A stretch of DNA of 64,000 nucleotides from Pseudomonadales bacterium (GTDB taxonomy: Bacteria; Pseudomonadota; Gammaproteobacteria; Pseudomonadales; Porticoccaceae). The position numbers were made by a program, and so were the translations under genes. The notes below the pieces were generated by a model. That model searched no databases. It saw nothing but the letters and a program-made list of their open reading frames with translations, and was not told the origin of the DNA. This document shows, one piece after another, positions 8,694-17,885 of this stretch (position 1 is its first letter; each line of letters starts with the position of its first letter). The stretch covers positions 186,001 to 250,000 of the forward strand of contig JACKOF010000001.1 of the NCBI GenBank assembly GCA_024234435.1, read 5' to 3'.

Positions 8694-10814
8694 ATGAAGG
8701 TATCGCGGTTTGGGTCGGTAATGGCCCTTGCGGTACTACTGTGGTGTGATGTTGTCTCTTTCGCAGAGGCTGCAACTCTGGATGAGCTTCTGGAACTCGA
8801 TCTGGAAGAGCTTGCCCATTACCCGGTAGTGACCCCAACGAAAACAAAACAGCCACTCTCGGCTGCTCCGGGTTCGATCACGCTGATTACCTATGATCAG
8901 ATCCGGCGCTCTACGGCACGTACCATCCCTGATTTACTTCGTCTGGTCCCCGGCGTCAATGTGCGTTGGAATCCGATGGTCCAGACTATCGATATTCGCA
9001 GCTTCGGTTCCAACCCTTTTACCAGCAAGGTTTTGCTGATGATCGATGGTGTCCCCTATAACTCCTGGAACAAGGGTGGTTTCCCTCAGCATCCGGGGTT
9101 TGATTTTTTCAATATTGAAAATGTGAAACATCTGGAGGTGGTCAGGGGGCCAGGGTCTGCTCTTTATGGTGAGAATGCCCTTAATGGTGTGATCAATATT
9201 GTGACACTCTCTGGTGACGAATTTCAGCAGACACGGGCTTCGGCCTATATTGGTGATCGCAATACGCGAACCTACAACGTTACCCATGGTGCGAAGCTGA
9301 ATGAAGAGGCATCAATTTTTGCATCAGTACGCAAGAGCGCCGGGCAGTTGCCCTCTGAAATATGGTCAGATGAAGCCGATGCCAATGCCGACGCTTATGA
9401 TCTGTTTGTGAAGGCAAAATACCAGGGCTGGCAGGCGAGCTATTACCGTCGCGATGACAGTTTCGATGGTTATCGGGATGTTGTGGTTGGACCGGGTGTT
9501 GCCCGCACGGCAGAAGATATCGATCAGCAAGTCAATATTTTCAGTGCGGCATTTGCTCATCAAGCAACTGACAAGAGCTGGAGCTTCGAGACCAAGGCTT
9601 CCTATTCAGACCGGGATGGCAGTCATTGTGCTGCCTGCCATGGCCCGCAGCAGAGCTCTAATTTTACCAAGAGCGCGGATCACGGCTACCAGGCTTTCGG
9701 CACTGCACAGTTAGGTGTTCATCGTGTAAAAAATCACGATTTTCTGATTGGAGCCGAGATTCGTCGGCTCTCGGCCGGTGATCATTCGCATGAATTTGAG
9801 GGTGCAGGCAGCCTCAATATGATGCACGGAAAAGGATTTGATCAGGGGGGTGACATCGTCTCCTATAACAAGCACGCGCTATTTTTTCAGGACAATATCC
9901 ATCTTCTGGACAATAAACTCAATATTGTTGCTGGCGTTCGATACGACAGCAAAACATCCCCGATGCTCTTTGGCAGTGAGCTGTTCCCCCGGGTTGCCAT
10001 TGTTGCCAGGCCAACCAGAAAACTGACACTCAGAGCTGGCTGGAACAGGGCTGCGCGTTACCCGTCCTTTACCGAGCTTTACCAGGCCTCCTGGTTTCTC
10101 TCGACAGAAGTGGCTGGTACGGCAACGCCGCTCGCCGTGTTTTCTCCCGGCGATGATCTTCAACCGGAATATATTGAAAGTTTTGAATTTGGTGTGGCTT
10201 ACGATTTTACCAAACACCTGCAAGGCAGACTGGATTTTTTCCAAAATGATGTGGAGGATCCCATTGTGATTGCTTACCCATCAGCCCAGAGGCCGTCTGT
10301 GCTGGGGTTTGAAAATCATCCCAATGATGCCAGAGTCAGGGGGGTTGAACTGGCGTTTAACGTAGTACACAGCAGGGACTTGTCTGCTTTTGTTAACTGG
10401 GCCTACCAGCATAATCAGGAGGTTGGTGGTGGCACCGATAGTGCGGGCTACCCCCTTGAGTTTACTTATTCTTCCCGGCACAAAATTAACCTTGGCATGA
10501 CCTGGAATCCCTCGCCTGCTATTTCAACGACTCTGGAAGTGAGCTGGCGCGACAAGTATCAAGTACCGGCTTTTTGGGCTCTGCTGGAGAACGGCAATGC
10601 ACGGAAAAACACCTTTGACGGTTACGCCTACTTGAATTTTGGTGTTCAGTATCGACTGCCTTTTGTTGTCAGTGGCGGCAAAAGGCCCCTGACACTGAGC
10701 GTGCATGCCAAGAATCTGGGCAATAAGCGACCTCAGGAAACGTTAACCGGTATAGGTGGTCCGGTGCCCGGCCGCGAGTTTTTTGTGCGGTTAGAATATG
10801 ACTGGATACTTTAG
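8694..10814 (+). CDS. TonB-dependent outer-membrane receptor with an embedded CxxCH motif
   Basis: A 706-residue outer-membrane receptor. A signal peptide (MKVSRFGSVMALAVLLWCD...AEA) is followed by a plug domain (PGSITLITYDQIRRSTARTI..., VVRGPGSALYGENALNGVINIV) and a beta-barrel ending in an aromatic residue pattern (VRLEYDWIL). The frame is open to 8562, but the ATG at 8694 begins the signal peptide. Residues 312-316 read CAACH, a c-type haem attachment signature, which is unusual in a receptor barrel. It is first of three genes with yfiR-like and GGDEF/EAL genes, a recurrent arrangement that links an outer-membrane event to cyclic-di-GMP. The ligand is unknown. Confidence 0.88.
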   Translation: MKVSRFGSVMALAVLLWCDVVSFAEAATLDELLELDLEELAHYPVVTPTKTKQPLSAAPGSITLITYDQIRRSTARTIPDLLRLVPGVNVRWNPMVQTIDIRSFGSNPFTSKVLLMIDGVPYNSWNKGGFPQHPGFDFFNIENVKHLEVVRGPGSALYGENALNGVINIVTLSGDEFQQTRASAYIGDRNTRTYNVTHGAKLNEEASIFASVRKSAGQLPSEIWSDEADANADAYDLFVKAKYQGWQASYYRRDDSFDGYRDVVVGPGVARTAEDIDQQVNIFSAAFAHQATDKSWSFETKASYSDRDGSHCAACHGPQQSSNFTKSADHGYQAFGTAQLGVHRVKNHDFLIGAEIRRLSAGDHSHEFEGAGSLNMMHGKGFDQGGDIVSYNKHALFFQDNIHLLDNKLNIVAGVRYDSKTSPMLFGSELFPRVAIVARPTRKLTLRAGWNRAARYPSFTELYQASWFLSTEVAGTATPLAVFSPGDDLQPEYIESFEFGVAYDFTKHLQGRLDFFQNDVEDPIVIAYPSAQRPSVLGFENHPNDARVRGVELAFNVVHSRDLSAFVNWAYQHNQEVGGGTDSAGYPLEFTYSSRHKINLGMTWNPSPAISTTLEVSWRDKYQVPAFWALLENGNARKNTFDGYAYLNFGVQYRLPFVVSGGKRPLTLSVHAKNLGNKRPQETLTGIGGPVPGREFFVRLEYDWIL

Positions 10815-10906
10815 GTCTTTAGGCTCGGTAGCCTTGCAGGAGGTAATGAGAGGTGAGTGTGTCGTGAGAGAGGGGAATACATGATGTCTTTAAAGGGCCT
10901 CTGTCC

Positions 10907-11455
10907 GTGAAAAACCTGCCGCGATTATGGTCTTTGGTGGTTACTCGTTTTTGTGTGCTACGACGCATTTTTGTGCCTTGTCTGTTTTTATCCTGCTTCT
11001 GTGCTGAGGCTGATACCAATATCGAGAAGGAGCTTAAGGCCGCCTATCTGGTTCATCTAGTGAAGTTTGTCAGCTGGTCCGAACCGGTTGAAACGGGCAA
11101 GGTGTGGTTATGTTTCAACAGTCTTTCCCCGATTGCAAAATTCGAGGGTTCGATTCGGCAGCGTTCAGTGGGCAATGGTCGCGTAGCGGAAGTGCTGCTG
11201 GATCCGGCGCAACTGAATGATTGCGATTTACTATTCTGGGATGAAGCGGCGAATCGGGCAACTCCGGGGCTGCTTGCCTCTGCTCACCCCGGATTGTTAG
11301 TGGTTACAGACATTGCCGGAGGGTTCGGGAAGGGGGCAGTGCAGTTTTTTTCACGCGACCTCAAATTACGTTTTGCTGTTAATGAAGCAGTGCTGGATAA
11401 AGCCAGCTTTCAAATAAGCTCAAAACTACTTCGGTTAGCTCGGGAATTAAATTAG
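10907..11455 (+). CDS. YfiR family periplasmic protein (DUF4154)
   Basis: About 182 residues with an N-terminal hydrophobic export signal (IFVPCLFLSCFCAEA) and the DUF4154 pattern: KAAYLVHLVKFVSW, CFNSLSPIAKFEG, a late GLLVVTDIAGGFGKGAVQFF and LRFAVNEAVLDKASFQISSKLLRLA. In Pseudomonas, YfiR is the periplasmic repressor of the cyclase YfiN, and the next gene is a membrane-bound GGDEF protein with a periplasmic domain, so the same role is inferred. The GTG at 10907 is the most upstream start; an internal GTG just before the hydrophobic stretch is also possible. Confidence 0.82.
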   Translation: MKNLPRLWSLVVTRFCVLRRIFVPCLFLSCFCAEADTNIEKELKAAYLVHLVKFVSWSEPVETGKVWLCFNSLSPIAKFEGSIRQRSVGNGRVAEVLLDPAQLNDCDLLFWDEAANRATPGLLASAHPGLLVVTDIAGGFGKGAVQFFSRDLKLRFAVNEAVLDKASFQISSKLLRLARELN

Positions 11456-11472
11456 GGGAACGGATCTCGATC

Positions 11473-13926
11473 ATGATTGGGCAACTCAGCATAAAATCCA
11501 AGCTGCTCGTGGTGAATGCCATAAGTGTACTGGTCGTTGTCTTCTGTGTTGGCGCCTATTGGATCGTGGACAGCTTCTGGAAGAATAAAGCCTATTTCGA
11601 ACAACGTATTGAAAGTCAGGCCATGCTGGTGGTGAGTAATGTATCGGCAGCAGTGCTGTTTGAAGATGTCGAATCGACCTACAGCATACTGTCTGCACTG
11701 AGCAGCGATTCAGCGATTGTGTCGGCAAAAATAGTGACACCAAAGAAAACCCTGGCGGCGATTACGTTCGACGGTGATGACGAGCCGGAAGCGCAAGTAT
11801 TTTTGTCGGGACTGTTTGATCACCAGCATCTTCGCCACTTTAAGTTTCCCATTCTTGATAACGGGCGCTCTGTCGCATCACTCACTATTACGGTTCATGA
11901 CCGGGAGCTGCACAAGGCGTTCTGGCGTACATTCAGCTCGCTGTTACTGTCAACGGCAGCTGCGCTGATACTGGGCGGGTGGCTTGCCAGCCGGATTCAG
12001 GTCTTTGTGACCCGCCCGCTCAGGGCACTTTCCAGCGTTGCCCGAAAAGTGATGCAAACCAAGAACTATGCCTTGAGGGGAGAGCGTTATTACGATGATG
12101 AGCTAGGCATGCTGACCGATGATTTTAATGCCATGCTTGATATTATTGAGCGCCGTGACAAAGAGCTCGAAGCACTTGTTACCGAACGCACGCACCAATT
12201 GCAGGAACGCAATGATCAGTTGTTGCGGCAGGTGGAGGCCAGGCAAAAATCCGAGCGGTCACGCAGGGAAAGCGAGTTGCGGTTTAAGCAGGCATTTTTT
12301 AAAGCGCCAATTGGGATGGCCCTGGTTGACGCAGAGGGACATATTTTTCTGCGAAATCAGCTCTTTAATGAGCTCACCGGTGCGGGCCTTGATGAGGACG
12401 TTCAGCTGGAAAATCTCTGCATTTCAAGTAGTAGTGATGATTTGCGTCAACACTTCGACGCCCTTCGCCAGAACCGGCAGGACAGTTGTGAATTTGAAGT
12501 GGAGTGCAAGCTGAAAGGGGGGGAATTTTTTGCCGCCATTGTCAGTATGGCGGCCATTGTCGATGATGATCACTGTTTTCGCTATGCCATTTTGCAAATG
12601 CAGGATATTACCGAGGCTAGGGAGTTTTCCGAAAAACTGCGCTATCAGGCGGATCATGATGTTCTCACCGGGTTACCAAACCGGCGATTTTTAAGGCAGT
12701 CTCTGGAGTCCTTGATGGATGGCCTTTCTGCTGGGCAGGAGGGTGAGCATACACTCTGCATGCTGGATCTGGATCGCTTTAAATCGGTCAATGATGCCTG
12801 TGGCCATGCGGCGGGTGACGAGCTGTTAAAGCGGGTGTCGGGCATCTTGCTGGACAAGGTTCACTCGGATGATGTGGTAGCCCGACTGGGCGGCGATGAG
12901 TTTGCCATTTTGCTCTACAACTGCGATGTGCATCAGGCCCAGAACGTAATGGAAAAAATCCGTTCTGCTATTGAAGAGCTGGAATTCAAGTGGGGTGGTA
13001 TCCCCTTCAGAATTGGCGCCAGCATTGGTGTGGCCCCCATTCTGGATGACGATAGAGATATTTCCCAACTGCTTCAGAAAGTGGATGTTGCCTGTTTCGC
13101 GGCGAAAAATGCCGGTCGCAATCGGGTGTATACCGTGGAACATGGCGATGTAGGCGTTATTCATCGGCAGGGAGAGATGCGTTGGGCCCAGCGTCTACAT
13201 GAAGCACTTGAGCGCGAACAGTTTGTTTTGTTTACCCAACGGGTTGTCCCACTCCAGGAACCGGAGCGGCCAGAGCGGATTGAGGTATTGTTACGGCTTC
13301 GCAACACGGATGACAATTCTTTTATCCCGCCTTCCGCGTTCCTGCCTGCCGCAGAGCGTTATGGCTTGTGTACCAAGGTTGATCGCTGGGTTTTTACAAA
13401 ACTTGTAGAGTATCTGAAACAGGAGAGGGTGATTGAGGATACGCGCAGTTACTGGGTGAACTTGTCGGGACAAAGTTTGGGCGATGACCACTTTCTGGCG
13501 TTTCTTGAAACCACTATCCGCAAGCTTGACCTGCCTCCTGGCAAACTCAATTTCGAGATTACCGAAACCGTACTGATCAAGGATCTGGTTCGGGTTTCCA
13601 GTGCCATGCGTCGCTTGCAGCAGTCCGGCTGCCGGTTTGCTCTGGATGATTTTGGCAGCGGCATTTCCTCTTTCGGTTATCTCAAGAACCTGCCGGTGGA
13701 TTGCATCAAGATTGACGGTATGTTCGTGAAAGATATCCTCAAGGATGACGTCGATTTGATCTTTGTGAAATCGATCATTGATATCGCCAGAGTCATGGGA
13801 ATCAAAACCATTGCCGAATTTGTCGAGAACCGGGAAACCGTTGAAAAGCTGACGGAACTGGGTGCCGATTTTGCGCAGGGGTATATTTATGGTTTGCCCA
13901 GAGAGCTGGAACTTTCAGCTCCATGA
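11473..13926 (+). CDS. Membrane CHASE8-HAMP-PAS-GGDEF-EAL cyclic-di-GMP regulator
   Basis: An 817-residue inner-membrane protein. One helix (13-35) leads to a periplasmic CHASE8-like sensor domain (about 36-150), then a second helix, HAMP (about 180-235), a short coiled coil, PAS (about 265-385), GGDEF and EAL. The cyclase motif is intact (GGDEF 473-477). The EAL motif reads EVL (604-606), a tolerated variant, and the DDFGSGISSF loop is present. It starts 17 bases after the YfiR-like gene with a purine-rich ribosome site. By analogy with YfiR-YfiN, the periplasmic partner probably controls the sensor domain; which enzyme activity dominates is unknown. Confidence 0.88.
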   Translation: MIGQLSIKSKLLVVNAISVLVVVFCVGAYWIVDSFWKNKAYFEQRIESQAMLVVSNVSAAVLFEDVESTYSILSALSSDSAIVSAKIVTPKKTLAAITFDGDDEPEAQVFLSGLFDHQHLRHFKFPILDNGRSVASLTITVHDRELHKAFWRTFSSLLLSTAAALILGGWLASRIQVFVTRPLRALSSVARKVMQTKNYALRGERYYDDELGMLTDDFNAMLDIIERRDKELEALVTERTHQLQERNDQLLRQVEARQKSERSRRESELRFKQAFFKAPIGMALVDAEGHIFLRNQLFNELTGAGLDEDVQLENLCISSSSDDLRQHFDALRQNRQDSCEFEVECKLKGGEFFAAIVSMAAIVDDDHCFRYAILQMQDITEAREFSEKLRYQADHDVLTGLPNRRFLRQSLESLMDGLSAGQEGEHTLCMLDLDRFKSVNDACGHAAGDELLKRVSGILLDKVHSDDVVARLGGDEFAILLYNCDVHQAQNVMEKIRSAIEELEFKWGGIPFRIGASIGVAPILDDDRDISQLLQKVDVACFAAKNAGRNRVYTVEHGDVGVIHRQGEMRWAQRLHEALEREQFVLFTQRVVPLQEPERPERIEVLLRLRNTDDNSFIPPSAFLPAAERYGLCTKVDRWVFTKLVEYLKQERVIEDTRSYWVNLSGQSLGDDHFLAFLETTIRKLDLPPGKLNFEITETVLIKDLVRVSSAMRRLQQSGCRFALDDFGSGISSFGYLKNLPVDCIKIDGMFVKDILKDDVDLIFVKSIIDIARVMGIKTIAEFVENRETVEKLTELGADFAQGYIYGLPRELELSAP

Positions 13927-13939
13927 TGTCGGCTTTTGG

Positions 13940-14389
13940 TTAACTGCGGACTCTGGCCAGATACTGATCAAGGGCGTTGGCAAAATTCTGTTTGTCTTTC
14001 TGCCCCAGTGCTGAAGGGCCGCCACTCACCTCGCCGGATGATCGCATGGTTTCCATGAAGTCACGCATATTCAGCCGCTGACGAATATTCTGTGTTGTAT
14101 AAACCTCTCCTCTGGCAGTGATCACGCGGACCTCTTTTTCAATCAGCTCGGCAGCCAGTGGAATATCGGAAGTGATGACCAGATCACCTGAAGCTGCGTG
14201 TTGCACAATATAATTGTCGGCAACATCGAAACCGGGTGCCACCTGGTTCATCTTTATGAGAGGGCTGCGCGGCACGGTCAAGGCGTGATTGGCAACCAGT
14301 ATCAGCGGTGTTTCTGTCCGCACGGCGGCCTTGAACAAAATTTCCCTGATAGCCCCGGGGCAGGCGTCGGCATCAACCCAGATTGTCAT
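13940..14389 (-). CDS. yaiI: YaiI/YqxD family protein (UPF0178, DUF188)
   Basis: A 149-residue conserved cytoplasmic protein with the family start MTIWVDADACPGAIREIL, the internal GFDVADNYIV, and GDLVITSDIPLAAE, which resembles PIN-like nuclease folds. The biochemical role is not established. The frame is open to 14416, but the family start matches the ATG at 14389. It converges with the GGDEF/EAL gene, ending 13 bases after it. Confidence 0.88.
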   Translation of the reverse strand: MTIWVDADACPGAIREILFKAAVRTETPLILVANHALTVPRSPLIKMNQVAPGFDVADNYIVQHAASGDLVITSDIPLAAELIEKEVRVITARGEVYTTQNIRQRLNMRDFMETMRSSGEVSGGPSALGQKDKQNFANALDQYLARVRS

Positions 14390-14498
14390 GGTTCCGGCTC
14401 GTTCATTCACAGCCATCTATGGTAAAGCCCCGCAGGGTGTTTGCCAAAGCCCTAATCGCGCTAAATAAAGAAAGTGAACATTGATTGATCAATTGCCG

Positions 14499-14504
14499 TA
14501 TAAT
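14499..14504 (+). promoter_or_regulatory. Possible -10 element for deaD
   Basis: A perfect TATAAT 66 bp before the helicase start. No convincing -35 hexamer lies at 16-18 bp, so the promoter assignment is tentative. Confidence 0.35.
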
Positions 14505-14569
14505 ACGCGCCCGTTTGGTCCTACCACTTTGCGAATGTTTCGCAATTCGAACCCCAGGTTATCACTATC

Positions 14570-16432
14570 ATGTCTACAGACGAAAAACTCCCGGCGTTTC
14601 AATCGCTCGGATTAGCAGCTCCATTGCTGAAAGCACTACAACAGCTTGGCTATGAAACCCCTTCACCGATTCAGGCGGAATGTATTCCATTGTTGATGGA
14701 AGGGCATGACCTGGTCGGGCAGGCTCAAACCGGAACGGGAAAGACCGCTGCCTTTGCTCTGCCTTTGCTGGGTCGTGTGAATGTGGGCAGCGCAGTGACG
14801 CAAATTCTGGTGCTGGCGCCTACCCGGGAGCTGGCGATTCAGGTAGCCGAAGCCTGCCAGAGTTATGCCAAGTACCTGAATAATTTTCATGTGTTGCCGA
14901 TTTACGGTGGTTCAAGTTACAGCACCCAGTTACGTCAGCTGAAACGCGGTGTTCAGGTGGTGGTGGGTACGCCTGGTCGTGTCATGGACCATATGCGGCG
15001 TGGCACGCTGAAGCTGGATCAGCTCAAAGCCCTGGTTCTGGATGAAGCTGATGAGATGCTGCGCATGGGGTTCATCGACGATGTGGAGTGGGTACTGGGT
15101 CATACACCGGATGATTGCCAGATTGCTCTGTTTTCCGCAACTATGCCAAAAGAAATTCGGAAAGTTGCACAGAAGTACCTTAAAGAGCCGAAAGAAATCA
15201 AAATTGCCTCAAAAACGTCAACGGCAACCACCATCAAACAGCGTTATTTGCAAGTTAATAACAATGCCCAGAAGCTGGATGCCATGACCCGTATTCTGGA
15301 GTCTGAAACGTTTGATGGCATTATCACTTTCGTCAGAACCAAGATTGCCACCACTGAGCTGGCGGACAAGCTCAGTGCGCGTGGTTATGCCGCCGAAGCA
15401 CTTAATGGTGATGTACCCCAGGCCCGCCGGGAGCAGATCGTTGCCCAACTCAAGGCAGGCAAACTGGATATTCTGGTGGCGACAGATGTGGCCGCCCGAG
15501 GACTTGATGTTGAGCGTATCAGTCATGTTATCAACTATGATATTCCCACCGATACGGAGGCCTATGTTCATCGCATTGGTCGGACCGGGCGGGCCGGACG
15601 CTCCGGCGAGGCCATTTTGTTTGTCAACCAGCGTGAGCAACGTCTGCTGCGTGCCATTGAGCGAGCGACCAAACAGTCCATCGAAAGAATGCGCCTGCCA
15701 AGCAGCCGTGATATATATGAAACGCGGGTAGCGAAATTCAAACAGCGTATCAGTGACACCATCAACAATGAAGATTTGGTGTTTTTCCAGCAGTTGATTG
15801 CCGATTTCCAGAAGGACAATGAAGTGACTGCAGAGACCATTGCTTCTGCACTTGCATTTCTTGCTCAGGGCAGCCAGTCGCTGCAATTGAAGGATATTCC
15901 CGAGCAAAAGAGTTCGAAACCGGTTGATGATCCCCGGGATCGACCCAGAAAACGTTCGTCAGATCTTGACGAGAGGCCGCGTCAGGATCGCCACGACAAA
16001 TCTCGCACCCAGCACAAGGATTTCTCCGGTGTGAGCACAGAAGCAAAGCCGCTGAAAGACTTCCCGGAAGTGGACATGTGCCGTTATCGGGTTGATGTCG
16101 GCTATCAGCACGAAGTTAAGCCGGGCAACCTTGTTGGCGCCATTGCCAATGAAGCGGGGCTGGAAAGTCGTTATATCGGGCACATCGAAATTTACGATGA
16201 CTTTAGTACAGTGGATTTGCCTGATGGCATGCCAAAAGAAATTCTCAAGGTTCTGAAGAACACCTGGGTTTGTCAGCAGAAGCTGAATATTACGCCGATG
16301 AGCGACACAGTCAGGGGCTCTAAACCAGAATTCAAATCTAAAGCCAGATCGGAGCCGAGAAAAACCAGGCAAAAAAACACTCAAAAGCCGGACAAGGGTA
16401 AAAAATTCTCCAAGTCTGACAAAAGAGATTAG
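14570..16432 (+). CDS. deaD: DEAD-box ATP-dependent RNA helicase (CsdA/DeaD type)
   Basis: A 620-residue RNA helicase. It has a Q motif near residue 33, Walker A AQTGTGKT (52-59), PTRELA, TPGR, DEAD (158-161), SAT, and the second RecA domain with VATDVAARGLD and HRIGRTGRAGRSG. After the core there is a DeaD-type dimerisation region, a basic linker (about 440-485), a DbpA-like RNA-binding domain (VDMCRYRVDVGYQHEV..., about 500-560) and a lysine/arginine-rich tail. Such helicases act in ribosome assembly and cold-stress RNA metabolism. It stands alone, with a 150-bp upstream leader region. Confidence 0.92.
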   Translation: MSTDEKLPAFQSLGLAAPLLKALQQLGYETPSPIQAECIPLLMEGHDLVGQAQTGTGKTAAFALPLLGRVNVGSAVTQILVLAPTRELAIQVAEACQSYAKYLNNFHVLPIYGGSSYSTQLRQLKRGVQVVVGTPGRVMDHMRRGTLKLDQLKALVLDEADEMLRMGFIDDVEWVLGHTPDDCQIALFSATMPKEIRKVAQKYLKEPKEIKIASKTSTATTIKQRYLQVNNNAQKLDAMTRILESETFDGIITFVRTKIATTELADKLSARGYAAEALNGDVPQARREQIVAQLKAGKLDILVATDVAARGLDVERISHVINYDIPTDTEAYVHRIGRTGRAGRSGEAILFVNQREQRLLRAIERATKQSIERMRLPSSRDIYETRVAKFKQRISDTINNEDLVFFQQLIADFQKDNEVTAETIASALAFLAQGSQSLQLKDIPEQKSSKPVDDPRDRPRKRSSDLDERPRQDRHDKSRTQHKDFSGVSTEAKPLKDFPEVDMCRYRVDVGYQHEVKPGNLVGAIANEAGLESRYIGHIEIYDDFSTVDLPDGMPKEILKVLKNTWVCQQKLNITPMSDTVRGSKPEFKSKARSEPRKTRQKNTQKPDKGKKFSKSDKRD

Positions 16433-16468
16433 TCTGCTTTAAATTGAGAAGACAAAGTGTTGCTGTCC

Positions 16469-17716
16469 CTAACCTGTGGTAATCACCCTGAAGTGGTGTT
16501 TCCACCAGCGGATGGTTAGTGGCACGGAAACATTCAGCAGAAAAGCCGCCAGCATCAGGGTGTAGAAGGCTTCGGTAGACATGATCTGGTGTTCAACGTA
16601 AGCAATGTCCATGACCACGAATGCCAGTTCCGCTCGGCCCAGCATGCCGAAGCCGATCATCCAGCTATCTGGCCAGCTGAAATGGCCGGTAAATTTTGCA
16701 GCCAGAGCCGCAGACAGAATCTGCCCTGCAAAGAGGCCGACAAACAGCAGTAAGGCAAATGGCAGAATGCCCAGTAATATCTGGCCGTCAAAAATCAGCT
16801 TGGTACCGAGGGTGACAAAGAATACCGGTCCTATCCAGGAAAAGGCCACGTTGTCGATAATCTGCTTGGCTTGCTCATAAAAATCAATTTCGCGGTGAGT
16901 GTGGAAATCAAAATACTCACGCTTGATCACCAGTCCTGCCATGTAGGCGCCAATAGCCGGATGAAAACCAAACTCATGAGCAAGAATACCTACCGCAACG
17001 GCCACCACGAGTAGCGCCAGTACGGTGTATTCCCCCCTTGCCATAGCCAGAACGTCGCGCAAATTGAAAGGGCCGATAAACGGGATTTTGCCAACCCAGC
17101 CTTCGCTGGTCGGGAACAGCCAGCCACCGATTAATGTAATCAGTAAAAAGAACAGTATCGCTTTGCCCATAATTAAACCGGTTCCGGCAATGGATACAGT
17201 AGCTTCACCGGTTGCCATTGGCACCAGAATGGCGACAAGTGCGAGGGAAGCAATATCGTCGAGCACTGCCGATGTCATAATCCCGGTGGCGGCGGGCGTT
17301 TTGCTAAGGCCCTCTGTTTTCAGGGATACCATGGTGAGCGACACCGCTGTGGCCGTCATCGCCAAGCCACAGAGCAGTGATGTATTGGTGTCTCCCCAGA
17401 AGTAAAATGTGGTGAAATAGGCGATGCCAAAGGGGGCAAGTGCACCGAAAAACGCAATGCCCCAACTGCGTTTGATACTGCTGAGAAAATTATCTGTATT
17501 CTCTTCAAAGCCTAGTGCAAACATAATCAGGATAATGCCCAGCTCGGAAAAGTCTTCGATAAATATGGGCATGTGTTCCGGTAGCCAGCCAACGTTAACC
17601 ATTGCGGCGCCAAAAAAAAGATACCAGAGTACGGGGGTGAGTCGGGTGTGGTGTGCGGCATAGGACGCAGCAAAAACCCCAAGCCAGATAATGACCAGCA
17701 GTGTCAAATCGTGCAT
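16469..17716 (-). CDS. CPA2-type cation:proton antiporter
   Basis: A 415-residue membrane protein with 11-13 helices and no cytoplasmic TrkA domain, unlike full-length Kef proteins. The motifs TAVSLTMVSLKTEGL, ATGIMTSAVLDDIASL (paired acidic residues in the ion site) and FHPAIGAYMAGLVIKREYFD belong to sodium or potassium/proton exchangers. It converges with deaD and diverges from the CNNM gene. The ion is not assignable, although sodium extrusion would suit a marine host. Confidence 0.88.
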   Translation of the reverse strand: MHDLTLLVIIWLGVFAASYAAHHTRLTPVLWYLFFGAAMVNVGWLPEHMPIFIEDFSELGIILIMFALGFEENTDNFLSSIKRSWGIAFFGALAPFGIAYFTTFYFWGDTNTSLLCGLAMTATAVSLTMVSLKTEGLSKTPAATGIMTSAVLDDIASLALVAILVPMATGEATVSIAGTGLIMGKAILFFLLITLIGGWLFPTSEGWVGKIPFIGPFNLRDVLAMARGEYTVLALLVVAVAVGILAHEFGFHPAIGAYMAGLVIKREYFDFHTHREIDFYEQAKQIIDNVAFSWIGPVFFVTLGTKLIFDGQILLGILPFALLLFVGLFAGQILSAALAAKFTGHFSWPDSWMIGFGMLGRAELAFVVMDIAYVEHQIMSTEAFYTLMLAAFLLNVSVPLTIRWWKHHFRVITTG

Positions 17717-17885
17717 GATGAAGTCTCCATTTACCGCTACCAGTCTACCTTGATTTTACTGGTGGCGAGGTGATTTGAATCAGCAAACAGATCTTGCAGA
17801 GGGGTTGATTAGTGGCGATAAATCAGGCGTGTTCTATGAACATTGCAGGACATCTGGGAATCAACTCATTACCTGGAGGGGCGAT

